Assembly: GCF_000172415.1 (NCBI RefSeq)
Contig: NZ_ABLD01000003.1
Coordinates: forward strand, 464,489-528,488
Direction: 5' to 3'
DNA length: 64,000 nucleotides
Source of the DNA: Paraburkholderia graminis C4D1M
GTDB lineage: Bacteria > Pseudomonadota > Gammaproteobacteria > Burkholderiales > Burkholderiaceae
The notes under the pieces were generated by a model. The model did not search any database, was not told the origin of the DNA, and saw nothing but the letters and a program-made list of their open reading frames with translations. A program made the position numbers and the translations under genes. Within the stretch, counting starts at the first letter, position 1. Each line of letters opens with the position of its first letter. Of this stretch, positions 28,277 to 37,895 are shown one piece after another.

Positions 28277-28967
28277 ATGCGTTCAACAATGCCCTGACCT
28301 GCGCAACTTTGTCGATGTCGATCGGCGCAAGTCCGTTGCCGCCCACACGCACACCCGACCCAAAGTGCACCGCTTGCACTTGCGTCCGGCTCACGAAGCC
28401 GGCGACTGCATCGACTGTCAGACCCGCGCCCGCGAGCACCGTGCAATGCGATCCCGCCGCCTGGCGCACAAGCGCGCGGATCGTCGCCTCGGCATCCAGC
28501 ACGGAAGGCTGTCCACCTGACGTCAGCACGTTCGTCACGGCATTAAAACCGAGCAGCACGTCCAGCGCTTTTTGCTGATCGCGCACTTCATCGAACGCGC
28601 GATGGAAGGTGACGGCAAGGCCATCGGCGGCGTCGATTGCGCGCGCCAGTTGTTCGCGATCGATCTCGCCGTCAACGTTCAACATGCCGATCACCACGCC
28701 GTTCGCGCCCGCCGCTTTCACGGCGCGCACGTCATGCAGCATCAGCGCATGATCGTCGGCATCGTAGACAAACGAACGGCTGTGAGGACGCACGATCACG
28801 TTGACGGGAATGGAGACCGCGTTCACCACGGCTTCGATCAGACCGATGCTCGGCGTGAGCCCGCCCTCGCCCATCGCGGTGACGAGTTCGAGACGGTCAG
28901 CGCCCGCCTGCGCGGCGAGCCGCGCGTCGGCAACGGTAGTGGCAATGACTTCGAGCAGAACGGACAT
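28275..28967 (-). CDS. cutC: CutC family protein
   Basis: The 230-residue TIM-barrel protein matches CutC. Characteristic segments are LEVIATTVADARLAAQAGAD, ELVTAMGEGGLTPSIGLI, VIVRPHSRSFVY, GANGVVIGMLNVDGEID, TFHRAFDEV and VLTSGGQPSV. CutC is named for copper homeostasis, but a direct copper role is disputed. The ATG at 28967 was chosen because the family N terminus (MSVLLEVIATT) starts there. Its stop abuts the T-run of the oxidoreductase terminator. Confidence 0.9.
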   Translation of the reverse strand: MSVLLEVIATTVADARLAAQAGADRLELVTAMGEGGLTPSIGLIEAVVNAVSIPVNVIVRPHSRSFVYDADDHALMLHDVRAVKAAGANGVVIGMLNVDGEIDREQLARAIDAADGLAVTFHRAFDEVRDQQKALDVLLGFNAVTNVLTSGGQPSVLDAEATIRALVRQAAGSHCTVLAGAGLTVDAVAGFVSRTQVQAVHFGSGVRVGGNGLAPIDIDKVAQVRALLNA

Positions 28968-29002
28968 GAGCGCAACCGTGTGTCGTTGAAAACGACATGA
29001 TG

Positions 29003-30280
29003 TCAGAAGCGCTCTTCGTCCACCCAGTCGATATCGCCGCACAGCACGCAGATTTGTCCGCCAACCTGCGTGGCCACCGACAACGTCACGCACGGCAATG
29101 CCTCGTTGATCGACAGATATGGACGCGTGACATGCACGCGCTCAGGTGCATTGATCGCATCGCGAAAGTACGGACGACGCAGCCAGTTCGCACCTTGCGC
29201 GTCGGCGAGCGGCAAGAAGCGCGTTTCATGCGCCGCGCGGTCGGCGCGCAGCACGACGTTGCGGCCCGCTTGCCGCCCTTTCGCGTCGAGCAGAAAGCAG
29301 CGCGCGGCGTGATCGAGCGCGAGGAAATTCCAGCACACTTCTTCCAGCGGCTCGCCAGCGGCAAGCCGCTCGGCCGCGCGTTCGAAGGCGCGCAGATACG
29401 GCGCGAGGCGAGTCGCATTGCGGCGCTCGCCCGCTTCAGTCTGGTCGCGATAACGCTCGGTGAGTTCGCCGATGCAACTGGCCGCATGCGTCGCGTCGGC
29501 CGCTCCCGGATTCGGGCGGCCAAAGAAAAAGCCTTGCACGAAGTCGGCGTTGCAGGCGAGCGCCATCTGCGCTTCGTGCTCGGTTTCCACGCCTTCGATC
29601 AGCACGAGCTTGCCCGCTTCGTGCAACAGCGCGACGAGGCCCGGCAGGATCGTCGCCATGTCGGCGCGATGCGCGGCGTGCGACAGCATGATGCGGTCGA
29701 GCTTCACGATGTCCGGGTTGAGTTGCCAGATGCGCTCGACGTTCGAGTGTCCCGCGCCGAAGTCGTCGAGTGCAATCAGAAAGCCGCGCTCGCGGAATTG
29801 ACGCACGGCATCCGCGAGACGCTCGAGGTCTTCCGCGCGCTGCTCGAGCACTTCGAGTACGATGCGCCGCGGCGGCAAGTCGAGACGCTTGAGCGTGGCG
29901 AGCAATGCGGCGGACAGATACGGATCGGTCAACGCGCCGGGATGCACGTTGAGAAAAAGCCACTCGCGTTCGGCGCCGAGCACCTTGAAGTTTTCCAGAT
30001 GCAGCGTCTGCGCGAGCCGGTCGAGTTGCAACACGTCGCCGACGCGCGCCGCCTCGCCGAACACATCGAGCGGCGACACGGGCCGGTCGAGCATATCGTG
30101 CGCGCGCAATAGCCCTTCATAGCCGACAGCCCGCATGTGCGACAGACTGAAGATGGGTTGAAACACGCTCGTGAGCGTCAGCTCGCCGTGCTGCACCGAA
30201 AATCGTTCGAGGCCCGATGTCACTTCGACGTCGAAGCCATGAGGCGCGGCGGCCGTTCTTTCCTGTTGCGCAATCGTCAT
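29003..30280 (-). CDS. EAL-domain c-di-GMP phosphodiesterase with C-terminal sensor-like domain
   Basis: The 425-residue protein begins with an EAL domain (about 35-280) holding VGYEGLLRA (EGL), FLNVHPG, VLEVLEQ, LDDFGAG, VKLDRI, IEGVE and QGFFFGRP, so catalytic boxes appear intact. The C-terminal part (about 300-425: WNFLALDHAARCFLLDAKGR to the end) resembles a PAS/Cache-like ligand pocket of the YkuI type. No transmembrane helix is seen. It lies 36 bases upstream of cutC on the same strand and diverges from the antiporter gene. Confidence 0.85.
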   Translation of the reverse strand: MTIAQQERTAAAPHGFDVEVTSGLERFSVQHGELTLTSVFQPIFSLSHMRAVGYEGLLRAHDMLDRPVSPLDVFGEAARVGDVLQLDRLAQTLHLENFKVLGAEREWLFLNVHPGALTDPYLSAALLATLKRLDLPPRRIVLEVLEQRAEDLERLADAVRQFRERGFLIALDDFGAGHSNVERIWQLNPDIVKLDRIMLSHAAHRADMATILPGLVALLHEAGKLVLIEGVETEHEAQMALACNADFVQGFFFGRPNPGAADATHAASCIGELTERYRDQTEAGERRNATRLAPYLRAFERAAERLAAGEPLEEVCWNFLALDHAARCFLLDAKGRQAGRNVVLRADRAAHETRFLPLADAQGANWLRRPYFRDAINAPERVHVTRPYLSINEALPCVTLSVATQVGGQICVLCGDIDWVDEERF

Positions 30281-30567
30281 GCAATCCTCTCACGCGAGAG
30301 CCGGGCCGGTCAGAACGCGGATGCGAACAACCCACGGCGCCATTGCTCCAAAATGTGCGTCATCGATATGGCTTAAGCAAGCTCCATGCGCACGCTTGCG
30401 CACATAGCGATGTAACTCGCGTGAAAGATTGCACCGACGGTATGGCGCGTGCGCCACCGGAGGGCGAGCGCGCACCGTTAAGGTGCGATGGGCGTGCGTG
30501 TGCGCGCCCTGGCTCCGATGCGCCGATCCGTCGGATAATCCCCGTTGTCTATTTAAGCCCTGTACCG

Positions 30568-32217
30568 ATGGATATCGTCTTCACCGTATTGATTCTTCTG
30601 CTTGCCGTGGCAGCCTCGGGTGTCGTGACCCGCTTGCTGCCCTTGCCTTTGCCGCTCGTGCAAATCGCGATGGGCGCGATGCTCGCATGGCCGAAGCTCG
30701 GGCTGCATGTCACGTTCGACCCTGAAATCTTCATGATGCTATTCATTCCGCCGCTGCTGTTCGCCGACGGATGGCGCATTCCGAAACGCGAATTTTTCAT
30801 GGCGCGCCGCTCGATCCTGATGCTCGCGCTCGGCCTCGTGTTCATGACGGTGCTGGCCATCGGCTACTTCGTGCACGCGCTGGTGCCGTCGATGCCGCTG
30901 CCGGTCGCGTTCGCACTCGCCGCGGTCCTCTCGCCGACCGATGCCGTCGCGCTCTCGGGTATCGCCGGCAAAGGCAAGGTGCCGGGCAGGCTGATGCATA
31001 TTCTCGAAGGCGAAGCGTTGATGAACGACGCGTCCGGCCTCGTCGCGCTCAAGTTCGCGATCGCCGCTGCGTTGACCGGCGTGTTTTCATTGCGCGATGC
31101 GTCGATCAGCTTCGTGATCATCGCCGTCGGCGGTCTCGCGACGGGCGCGGCGGTGAGCTGGCTGTTCAGCTTCGTGTCCGTGCGCTTTCTCAATCTGACG
31201 GAAGAAGGCGACCCGGCGCCCGGCGTCGTGATGACGCTGCTGATTCCGTTCGCCGCCTACCTGATCGCCGAACGCTTCGAGCTCTCGGGCATTCTCGCGG
31301 CGGTCGCCGCCGGCATGATGATGAACTACACGACGCTCGCCACGTCGGGATCGGTCTCGTCGCGCCTGCGCGCAAACAATACGTGGATGATGATCGAGTT
31401 CGTCTTCAACGGCATGGTGTTCATTCTGCTGGGGCTGCAGTTCCCGCACATTCTCGGCCGCGCGCTGCTCGACGCGCATCAAACGAGCGACGCGCAAGTG
31501 GGACGCCTGATCGGCTACATCGCGGTCGTCGCTGTCGCGCTGTATGCGTTGCGCTTTACGTGGGTGTGGCTGCTGCGCTGGTTTTCGAGCCGCGGCGCAG
31601 CGCGGCATGGCCTCGTCAACGCGGTGCCGGGGCTGCGCACCGTGGCGGTTACGACAGTTGCCGGCGTGCGCGGGGCGGTGACGCTTGCCGGCGTGTTGTC
31701 GTTGCCCGAGACATTGCCTGGCGGCGCTGCGTTGCCTGGGCGCGACCTCGCGATCTTTATCGCGTCGGGCGTGATTCTGGTGTCGCTCGTCGTCGGCGTG
31801 ATTGCGTTGCCGTTGCTCCTGCGCGGATGGCGCCGCGGCAAGGACCCGCACGCCGCGGAAGAAGCGCTCGCGCGCACGATGGCGGCGCAAGCGGCGATCC
31901 GCGCCGTCGACGATCTGCATGACAAGGAGTGCGCGAATCTCGACGAATCGGCCTCGGCCTATGCCGCCGACGTGACCGCGCGCGTCATGGATATTTATCG
32001 CCGCAGGCTGACGGCACTCGCCGGAGATCAGGAACCGCGCGACATGGCGCGGCGCGCGGACGCACTGGAATTTCGCATGAAGCTCTCCGCAATGCGTGCC
32101 GAGCGCCAGGTATTGCTCAGCTTGCGCAGCAATCAGACCATCAACGACGAAACGTTCAACAAGCTCATGCATGAAGTGGATTTGTCGGAGACGGCGCTGA
32201 CCGCGCGCTGGAAGTAA
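30568..32217 (+). CDS. CPA1-family Na+/H+ antiporter
   Basis: The 549-residue protein has about twelve membrane helices, starting FTVLILLLAVAASGVVTRLL. CPA1 features are LAAVLSPTDAVALSG, then the ion-site region ILEGEALMNDASGLVALKFA and VRGAVTLAGVLSLP. The hydrophilic C-terminal tail (about 425-549) is helical and probably regulatory. The ATG at 30568 was chosen because hydrophobic sequence starts there. NhaP/YjcE-like antiporters exchange Na+ or K+ for H+. It converges on the NCS2 permease. Confidence 0.87.
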   Translation: MDIVFTVLILLLAVAASGVVTRLLPLPLPLVQIAMGAMLAWPKLGLHVTFDPEIFMMLFIPPLLFADGWRIPKREFFMARRSILMLALGLVFMTVLAIGYFVHALVPSMPLPVAFALAAVLSPTDAVALSGIAGKGKVPGRLMHILEGEALMNDASGLVALKFAIAAALTGVFSLRDASISFVIIAVGGLATGAAVSWLFSFVSVRFLNLTEEGDPAPGVVMTLLIPFAAYLIAERFELSGILAAVAAGMMMNYTTLATSGSVSSRLRANNTWMMIEFVFNGMVFILLGLQFPHILGRALLDAHQTSDAQVGRLIGYIAVVAVALYALRFTWVWLLRWFSSRGAARHGLVNAVPGLRTVAVTTVAGVRGAVTLAGVLSLPETLPGGAALPGRDLAIFIASGVILVSLVVGVIALPLLLRGWRRGKDPHAAEEALARTMAAQAAIRAVDDLHDKECANLDESASAYAADVTARVMDIYRRRLTALAGDQEPRDMARRADALEFRMKLSAMRAERQVLLSLRSNQTINDETFNKLMHEVDLSETALTARWK

Positions 32218-32236
32218 CGTCGTCTCCTGAAAACGA

Positions 32237-33544
32237 TCAGGCTACCGGCCCTTGCACCGGCTTCCTTCGGAGCAGCGCGTAAAGAATGATCGCGCCGAAC
32301 GTGGCCGTGCCGATGCCGCCAAGACCAAAGCCGCCGAGTTTCAGCGAGAAGTCGCCGGCGCCGAGCACGAGCGTGACCGCGGCCACGATCAGATTGCGGT
32401 TATCAGAGAAGTCCACTTTGTTGACGACCCAGATGCGCGCGCCGGTTACCGCGATCAGGCCGAACACGACAATCGAAACGCCGCCGAGCACAGGGCCCGG
32501 AATGGTCTGGATCACCGCGCCGAACTTCGGCGAAAAACCGAGCACGAGCGCGATCAACGCGGCGATCACGAACACGAGCGTCGAATAGATTTTGGTCACG
32601 GCCATCACGCCGATATTTTCCGCGTAGGTCGTCACGCCCGTGCCGCCGGCAAAACCGGAAACGACGGTCGCGAGTCCATCGCCGAGAAAAGCGCGGCCGA
32701 TATAGCGGTCGAGGTTCTGTCCGGTCATCGCGCTAACCGCCTTGATATGGCCGAGATTTTCGGCGACGAGAATCACCGCGATCGGCGCGAGCAGCGTCAT
32801 GGCCTGCATGTTGAACACGGGCGCCGTGAAATGCGGCATGCCGAACCACGCAGCGTTCGCAACGATCGAGAAGTCGACTGGCTTGCCCATGCCGAGGCCG
32901 TTCGTCACGATGGCATAGATCACGTAGGCCATCAGCAGGCCGACGAGAATCAGCAGGCGTTGCAGCATGCCGCGGCCAAACACGGCGACCGCGCCGACGC
33001 ACAGCACGGTGACGAGCGCCATCCACGAATCGAAGTTGCTGCCGCTCACGCCGCGCACGGCAATCGGCGCGAGATTCAAACCGATCACGCAGACAATCGC
33101 GCCGGTCACGACTGGCGGCATCAGCGTTTCGATCCAGCGCGTGCCGACCGCCGACACGATCAGGCCGATGACCGCATACACCACGCCGCACGCGATGATG
33201 CCGCCCAGCGCGACCGGAACGTTCATGTTCGGCCCGTGGCCGCCGTAGCCGGTGACCGCGATCACGAGACCGATGAACGCGAAGCTCGAGCCGAGATAAC
33301 TCGGCACGCGGCCGCCGACCAGCACGAAGAACAGCAGCGTGCCGATGCCCGACATGAAGATGCAGAGGTTGGGATCGAAGCCCATCAGCAAGGGCGCGAG
33401 CACGGTCGAGCCGAACATCGCGACGACGTGCTGAATGCCCATCGCGAACATCTGCGGCCAGGCAAGGCGTTCGTCAGTACCGACGATGCGCCCCTCGACG
33501 GCATCTGGCTGTGCGCGCCAGCGGGGAAAATAGGAATCGGCCAT
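32237..33544 (-). CDS. NCS2 uracil/xanthine permease
   Basis: The 435-residue protein is a UraA/RutG-like nucleobase:cation symporter with about 14 helices. Family motifs are MGIQHVVAMFGSTVLAP (TM1 with the QH box), VAENLGHIKAVSAMTGQN (the conserved Glu-Asn-x-Gly), and GGTGVTTYAENIGVMAVT. The last favours uracil-type specificity. It has no adjacent pyrimidine genes. The 20-base gap to the antiporter stop shows the two are convergent. Confidence 0.9.
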   Translation of the reverse strand: MADSYFPRWRAQPDAVEGRIVGTDERLAWPQMFAMGIQHVVAMFGSTVLAPLLMGFDPNLCIFMSGIGTLLFFVLVGGRVPSYLGSSFAFIGLVIAVTGYGGHGPNMNVPVALGGIIACGVVYAVIGLIVSAVGTRWIETLMPPVVTGAIVCVIGLNLAPIAVRGVSGSNFDSWMALVTVLCVGAVAVFGRGMLQRLLILVGLLMAYVIYAIVTNGLGMGKPVDFSIVANAAWFGMPHFTAPVFNMQAMTLLAPIAVILVAENLGHIKAVSAMTGQNLDRYIGRAFLGDGLATVVSGFAGGTGVTTYAENIGVMAVTKIYSTLVFVIAALIALVLGFSPKFGAVIQTIPGPVLGGVSIVVFGLIAVTGARIWVVNKVDFSDNRNLIVAAVTLVLGAGDFSLKLGGFGLGGIGTATFGAIILYALLRRKPVQGPVA

Positions 33545-33711
33545 CGCGGGGGTTCTCCTCTATTCGGCGTTTTTCGTGGACGACGGCGCGCAAAAATAGC
33601 GCCGTGCGGGAATTACGCGCGAGTGTACGGAGTGCGATTGGAGGTGGCAAGCGCGGACAATATCGCGCGCGGCCAGGCACAAACGCGACGCGCGCGATGA
33701 CGCGACGTTCG

Positions 33712-35277
33712 TCACGCGTGCTTCGGCTCGAGCGAGAACACCGTCACCGCCGCCTGCAACTGCCTCGCCTGATCCGCCATCGACGACGCCGCGGCCGCGG
33801 CCTGCTCGACGAGCGCGGCGTTCTGCTGGGTCACGTCGTCCATTTGCGCGACGGCGCGATTCACGCCTTCGATGCCTGTGCTTTGTTCCTGCGACGCCGC
33901 GGAAATCTCGTTCATCAAGTCCGTGACGCGACTGATCGCCTGAGTCACTTCGGCCATCGTCTGGCCGGCCCGCTCCGCGAGTTCCGCGCCGCTGTCCACG
34001 CGCGCAGTCGAGTTTTCGATCAGTTCCTTGATCTCTTTCGCCGACACCGCGCTGCGCTGCGCGAGCGAGCGCACTTCGCCCGCGACGACCGCGAAGCCGC
34101 GTCCCTGCTCGCCGGCGCGCGCCGCCTCGACCGCGGCGTTCAGCGCAAGAATGTTGGTCTGGAACGCGATGCCTTCAATCACCGCGATGATGTCGGTCAT
34201 GCGCTTCGAGCCGGCCGCGAGTTCGCGCATCGTTTCGACCACATCGCCGACGAGATGGCTGCCGCGCGCCGCCACTTCCGAAGCGCCGTGCGCGACGCCG
34301 CCCGCCTGCTGCGCGTTGCCTGCGTTCTGCTTCACCGTCGACGTCAGTTGCTGCATGCTCGACGCGGTTTCCTGCAAGGCCGCGGCCTGCTCTTCGGTGC
34401 GTTGCGACAGGTCGGTGTTGCCCTGCGCGATTTCGCCCGATGCAGTGAGGATCGATTCGCTCGATTCGCTGATGCCTGCAACGATGCCCGAGAGCCGCTC
34501 GCGCATGTTGCGCAGTGCGAAGAGCATGCTCTGCGTGTCGCCGGGACGGGTTTCGACGCGCACGCTGAGGTCGCCGTCGGCGATGCGGTTCGCGATATGC
34601 ATCGCGTAATCCGGCTCGCCGCCCAACTGACGCGCGAGGCGCCGCGCGATCATCGCGGCCAGCACGCCGCCCGCGACGATCGCGCCCAGCACGAGCACGA
34701 GCATCGCCATGCGCATGCGCTGATAATTGGCGGCGGCTTCGGCCTGCGCGTCGTTGCCTTGCTGACGGCGATAGTCGATCAGCGCCGTGATGCGGTCGCG
34801 CAATGCCTCACTCGACGCGATGGCGCGGCGCACCAGTTCGTCGTTGTCGACGCCGGCCGGGATCGGCGCAAGGCCGATCTGCTGCTGCACGATGCCTTCC
34901 CAGACCGCGGACTTCTGCAGCACGTCGTCGAACATCTGGCGGCCCTGGGCGGTGACGATCGTCGCGCGATAATTGTCGTAGCCCTCGTGCATTCGCTTGA
35001 GCGATGCCACGATGCTGTCCTTGAGCTTCTGACGGCCGGCTTCGCCGCTCACATAGCCGAGGTTCGCAGCGGCGAGATCCGAATCGATCTTGTGGCGGTT
35101 CGCTTCTTCGAGCCAGTAAAGGCCGTCCATATATTTATCGCAGATGGCATCCGTGATGTCATGCATCGACGACAGCGTCTTCAGCGATGTGCCGCCGATC
35201 ACCACGCAAAACGCAATCACCACGGCGAATGCCAGCAGCAGTTTCCTGAACACGGTCATGCGATCGAACCACTTCAT
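33712..35277 (-). CDS. Methyl-accepting chemotaxis protein
   Basis: The 521-residue receptor has TM1 ([20 protein letters not shown]), a four-helix-bundle periplasmic domain (about 35-185), TM2 ([19 protein letters not shown]), a HAMP domain, and a long cytoplasmic coiled coil. The signalling tip is [20 protein letters not shown], then [20 protein letters not shown]. It ends EPKHA and so lacks a CheR-docking pentapeptide. The ATG at 35277 follows AAGGA; the frame is open further upstream. Ligand unknown. Confidence 0.9.
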   Translation of the reverse strand: MKWFDRMTVFRKLLLAFAVVIAFCVVIGGTSLKTLSSMHDITDAICDKYMDGLYWLEEANRHKIDSDLAAANLGYVSGEAGRQKLKDSIVASLKRMHEGYDNYRATIVTAQGRQMFDDVLQKSAVWEGIVQQQIGLAPIPAGVDNDELVRRAIASSEALRDRITALIDYRRQQGNDAQAEAAANYQRMRMAMLVLVLGAIVAGGVLAAMIARRLARQLGGEPDYAMHIANRIADGDLSVRVETRPGDTQSMLFALRNMRERLSGIVAGISESSESILTASGEIAQGNTDLSQRTEEQAAALQETASSMQQLTSTVKQNAGNAQQAGGVAHGASEVAARGSHLVGDVVETMRELAAGSKRMTDIIAVIEGIAFQTNILALNAAVEAARAGEQGRGFAVVAGEVRSLAQRSAVSAKEIKELIENSTARVDSGAELAERAGQTMAEVTQAISRVTDLMNEISAASQEQSTGIEGVNRAVAQMDDVTQQNAALVEQAAAAASSMADQARQLQAAVTVFSLEPKHA

Positions 35278-35651
35278 TGGCCTATCCTTCACAAGTCGCA
35301 ACAAAAATGCTCGCTGCCGCGTCACGGCCGGAACGTGCCAACGACTCATCAGGAGTAAGAAGGCGCGTTGGCGACGCAGCGCTCAGCAGCGTTCAGTTCG
35401 TTTTACGGCGCGCAGCGCGCGGACTTGATGCGATGAATCCCGGAATAAGCGGGACAGGATAATGTAAGGAATACCTGGTAGATGCAAACGACCTACGCGT
35501 TTGAGATTCGTCCGATATCAAAGCAGCGATTTGGCTCTTAGACTTGCCCCGCTGCGTTGACCCCAATTAACGCATGCGATGTTGTTGTAACTCTCCGACT
35601 TTCCGCTCACGCTCTCCGGGTGTGAGCGGTTTTTTTTCGCCTTGCTTCGGT
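35278..35651. other. Intergenic region, possible small RNA
   Basis: The gap lies between two leftward genes and contains the orphan plus-strand terminator at 35603-35637. A TTGACC box near 35558, with TGTTGT 17 bases later, is a weak promoter candidate for a very short RNA. A longer transcript starting in the AT-rich stretch near 35455-35475 is also possible. No protein gene is supported. Confidence 0.35.
35603..35637 (+). terminator. Orphan plus-strand Rho-independent terminator
   Basis: An 8-bp stem CCGCTCAC/GTGAGCGG with an 11-base loop is followed by eight T (35630-35637). Both flanking genes run leftward, so this T-run serves a plus-strand transcript that has no annotated gene. It may mark the 3' end of a small RNA. 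Confidence 0.75.
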
Positions 35652-36278
35652 TCAGGCGTGCGGTTCGAACGCATTCTCTGCGAGCCGCAGCGTGTACCTG
35701 CGGACATCCTCCGGCCATTGCGCGATTCTTTCTTCGAAGCGCGGCCGGTCGCCGGCATAGAGCGCACGAGTCGCATCTTCGTAATCCGGCAAGTTGCCCG
35801 CCAGCGCCGTCATGAAGCGATACACCGCCTCCTGCGCTACGCGTCTGCGGTCGACATGCTCGCCGGTTGCGCGCGCCGTCTCCACCAGCTTGCGTAGCGC
35901 GACCGACGCGCCGCCCGGCTGCGCATTCAGCCAATCCCAATGACGCGGCAACAACGTCACTTCGCGCGCGACGACGCCAAGCCTCGGCCGTCCGCGACCG
36001 CGTGGCGTGCTGGTGTCGGCGGCGGCGGCGGCGGTGGTTGCGTCGGTGGAGGGATCTGCGGCGCGCTCAGCCTCGTTCAAGCGCGCGACAATGTCCTCCG
36101 CACTGCCGCGCAAATCGAATTCGACGGGAGCCGCGCTGGCGTCGTCGAAAACGAGGACGGGTGCCTGTTCGCCCCGCGCGAGGACTTCTTTGACGGCGAG
36201 CGCGACCCGCGGCAATTCGCCGGAAGCGATAAGGCGATGGCCCTCAAAGGCCGTACAGGTGCGGGAATACGTGGTCAC
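35652..36278 (-). CDS. DUF2239 family protein
   Basis: The 208-residue protein starts MTTYSRTCTAFEGHRLIASG and has the DUF2239 layout. A beta-rich N terminus (VLVFDDASAAPVEFDLRGS) leads into an Ala/Thr-rich linker with GRGRPRLGVVAREVTLLPRH, then a helical part with WDWLNAQPGGASVALRKLVE and AVYRFMTALAGNLPDYEDATRA. The RPRLGV-VTLLPRHW segment could bind nucleic acid, but function is unknown. Its upstream region carries a repeated TATCCGGGT motif. Confidence 0.85.
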   Translation of the reverse strand: MTTYSRTCTAFEGHRLIASGELPRVALAVKEVLARGEQAPVLVFDDASAAPVEFDLRGSAEDIVARLNEAERAADPSTDATTAAAAADTSTPRGRGRPRLGVVAREVTLLPRHWDWLNAQPGGASVALRKLVETARATGEHVDRRRVAQEAVYRFMTALAGNLPDYEDATRALYAGDRPRFEERIAQWPEDVRRYTLRLAENAFEPHA

Positions 36279-36310
36279 GACAATCTCCGGTTCGGGAAGC
36301 TGTCGAATTA

Positions 36311-36348
36311 TATCCGGGTTAAATAAAAGCGCAATATATTATCCGGGT
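36311..36348. repeat. Direct repeat TATCCGGGT upstream of the DUF2239 gene
   Basis: TATCCGGGT occurs at 36311-36319 and 36340-36348, 29 bases apart, in an AT-rich patch just upstream of the leftward DUF2239 gene. The spacing is near three helical turns, as expected of an operator pair. The regulator is unknown. Confidence 0.45.
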
Positions 36349-36365
36349 ATTATTGGGAGGCAGCG

Positions 36366-37895
36366 CTATCGACCAACGACAGTTGTCGCGCTGCCTTCCG
36401 CCGCCGGCACGCCCGGCCCGTACGAAGACACGCGATTGCGGCCCGCATCCTTCGCGGCATACAGCGCCTGATCGGCGGCATCGACGAGCGCGCGGCTCGA
36501 CGTGAACGCCTCGCCCCGCATCGTCGCGACGCCGATGCTCACGGTCAGCACATGGTGCGAGCTGGCCACGTGACCGAGCCCAACCGCCTCCACGGCCGCG
36601 CGGATTTTCTCGCCAATGGACATTGCGCCGGCCTGGTCGGTGTCCGGCAAAAGAACCGCGAACTCTTCGCCGCCGTAGCGCGCCGCCGTGTCGCCCGGAC
36701 GCTGCACGTTCTGCGTGATGCAGCGAGCCACCGTGATCAGCGCATCGTCGCCGGCCGAGTGGCCGTACAGGTCGTTGAATCCCTTGAAACTGTCGACGTC
36801 GATCAGCAGCATCGAAAGCGATCCGCCGTTGCGGTGTACACGGCGCCATTCGTTCTCCGCGGACTGCTCGAAGGTGCGGCGGTTGTCGACGCCCGTCAGA
36901 CCGTCCGTGCTCGCGAGCAGGCGCAGTTCTTCCTCGGCGATGAGGCGCCGCCGTATCTGCTGCGCGAACAGCACGGCGAGCGCGATCATCGTGAGATTGA
37001 GCGCGCCGATCAGCGAGCCGATGATCCATGCGCGCCGCCGCCAGCCGACGTAGATATCGCGCGTGGACAGCGCGACGTCGAGAATCAGCGGATACATGTC
37101 GATGTGGCGAAACGCGTACCAGCGCTCGACGCCGTCGATCGCCGCCGTTCCGAAGAAGTCGCCGCTCGGCTGCTGGACGAAGCGCGAATAATTGGCTGTG
37201 CCCATCAGATTGATGCCGATCGTCTTCGGATCGTACGGACGCCTCATCAACATCGTGCCGTCGCTCAGCATCAGCGCCATCGATCCGCCGGCGCCGAGGT
37301 TCATCCCGTCGAACAGGCTGCGGAAATACTTCAGGCGCATCGTGCCCACGACTACGCCGCCGAAGCTGCCATCCGGCCGCGTGATGCGCCGGCTGAGGCC
37401 AATGCTCATGTCGGCGCCCGTCGTGCGCGGCATGAACGGACGGCTCACGTACAAACCGACGCTAGGCGAATCGCGATGGACCTTGAAGTAGTCGCGGTCG
37501 CCGAGATAAACGTGGCGCGGCGGCAGCGACTGCGAATCGATCGCGATATAGCCCGTTTCATCGATGACGAGAATCGAGCCCATGTCTTTCGCCGACGCCG
37601 AGCCGTCGAACAGCACCATCTGACGCAGCGCCGGATCGAGTTGCATCACGCGCGACTGCTTGAGCCCGTCGATCACCGTTCGGATCGACAAATCGTAAAT
37701 TTCCAGATTGCGCGAGACGTCGCGCTCCACCAGCAGCGAGACGTTGAAGACCGAGTCCTGCGCGCGCCGCAACGCGTCGTCGTGCATCTGCGCGAGCACC
37801 CACACAGCGAGCGCGAGGATTGCGCTCGCCAGCACGCCACTGATCGCGATGATGAGGTTGGGACGACGCGTGACCATGTTGTTCGGTTCGGACAT
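36366..37895 (-). CDS. Membrane diguanylate cyclase with dCache sensor
   Basis: The 509-residue protein (ATG at 37895) has TM1 (LIIAISGVLASAILALAVWV), a periplasmic dCache domain (about 35-295; LGDRDYFKVHRDSPSVGLYV and GGVVVGTMRLKYFRSLF are typical), TM2 (AWIIGSLIGALNLTMIALAV) and a GGDEF domain. The signature RYGGEEFAVLLPDTD is intact, with TDGLTGVDNRRTF before it, so c-di-GMP synthesis is expected. No RxxD I-site is evident before GGEEF. It sits between two chemoreceptors and may link an extracellular signal to motility. Confidence 0.88.
   Translation of the reverse strand: MSEPNNMVTRRPNLIIAISGVLASAILALAVWVLAQMHDDALRRAQDSVFNVSLLVERDVSRNLEIYDLSIRTVIDGLKQSRVMQLDPALRQMVLFDGSASAKDMGSILVIDETGYIAIDSQSLPPRHVYLGDRDYFKVHRDSPSVGLYVSRPFMPRTTGADMSIGLSRRITRPDGSFGGVVVGTMRLKYFRSLFDGMNLGAGGSMALMLSDGTMLMRRPYDPKTIGINLMGTANYSRFVQQPSGDFFGTAAIDGVERWYAFRHIDMYPLILDVALSTRDIYVGWRRRAWIIGSLIGALNLTMIALAVLFAQQIRRRLIAEEELRLLASTDGLTGVDNRRTFEQSAENEWRRVHRNGGSLSMLLIDVDSFKGFNDLYGHSAGDDALITVARCITQNVQRPGDTAARYGGEEFAVLLPDTDQAGAMSIGEKIRAAVEAVGLGHVASSHHVLTVSIGVATMRGEAFTSSRALVDAADQALYAAKDAGRNRVSSYGPGVPAAEGSATTVVGR

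Noticed and set aside
33511..35358. 615-codon plus-strand frame opposite the chemoreceptor
   Set aside because: Antisense shadow; composition is Arg/His/Ala-rich and no motif is seen.
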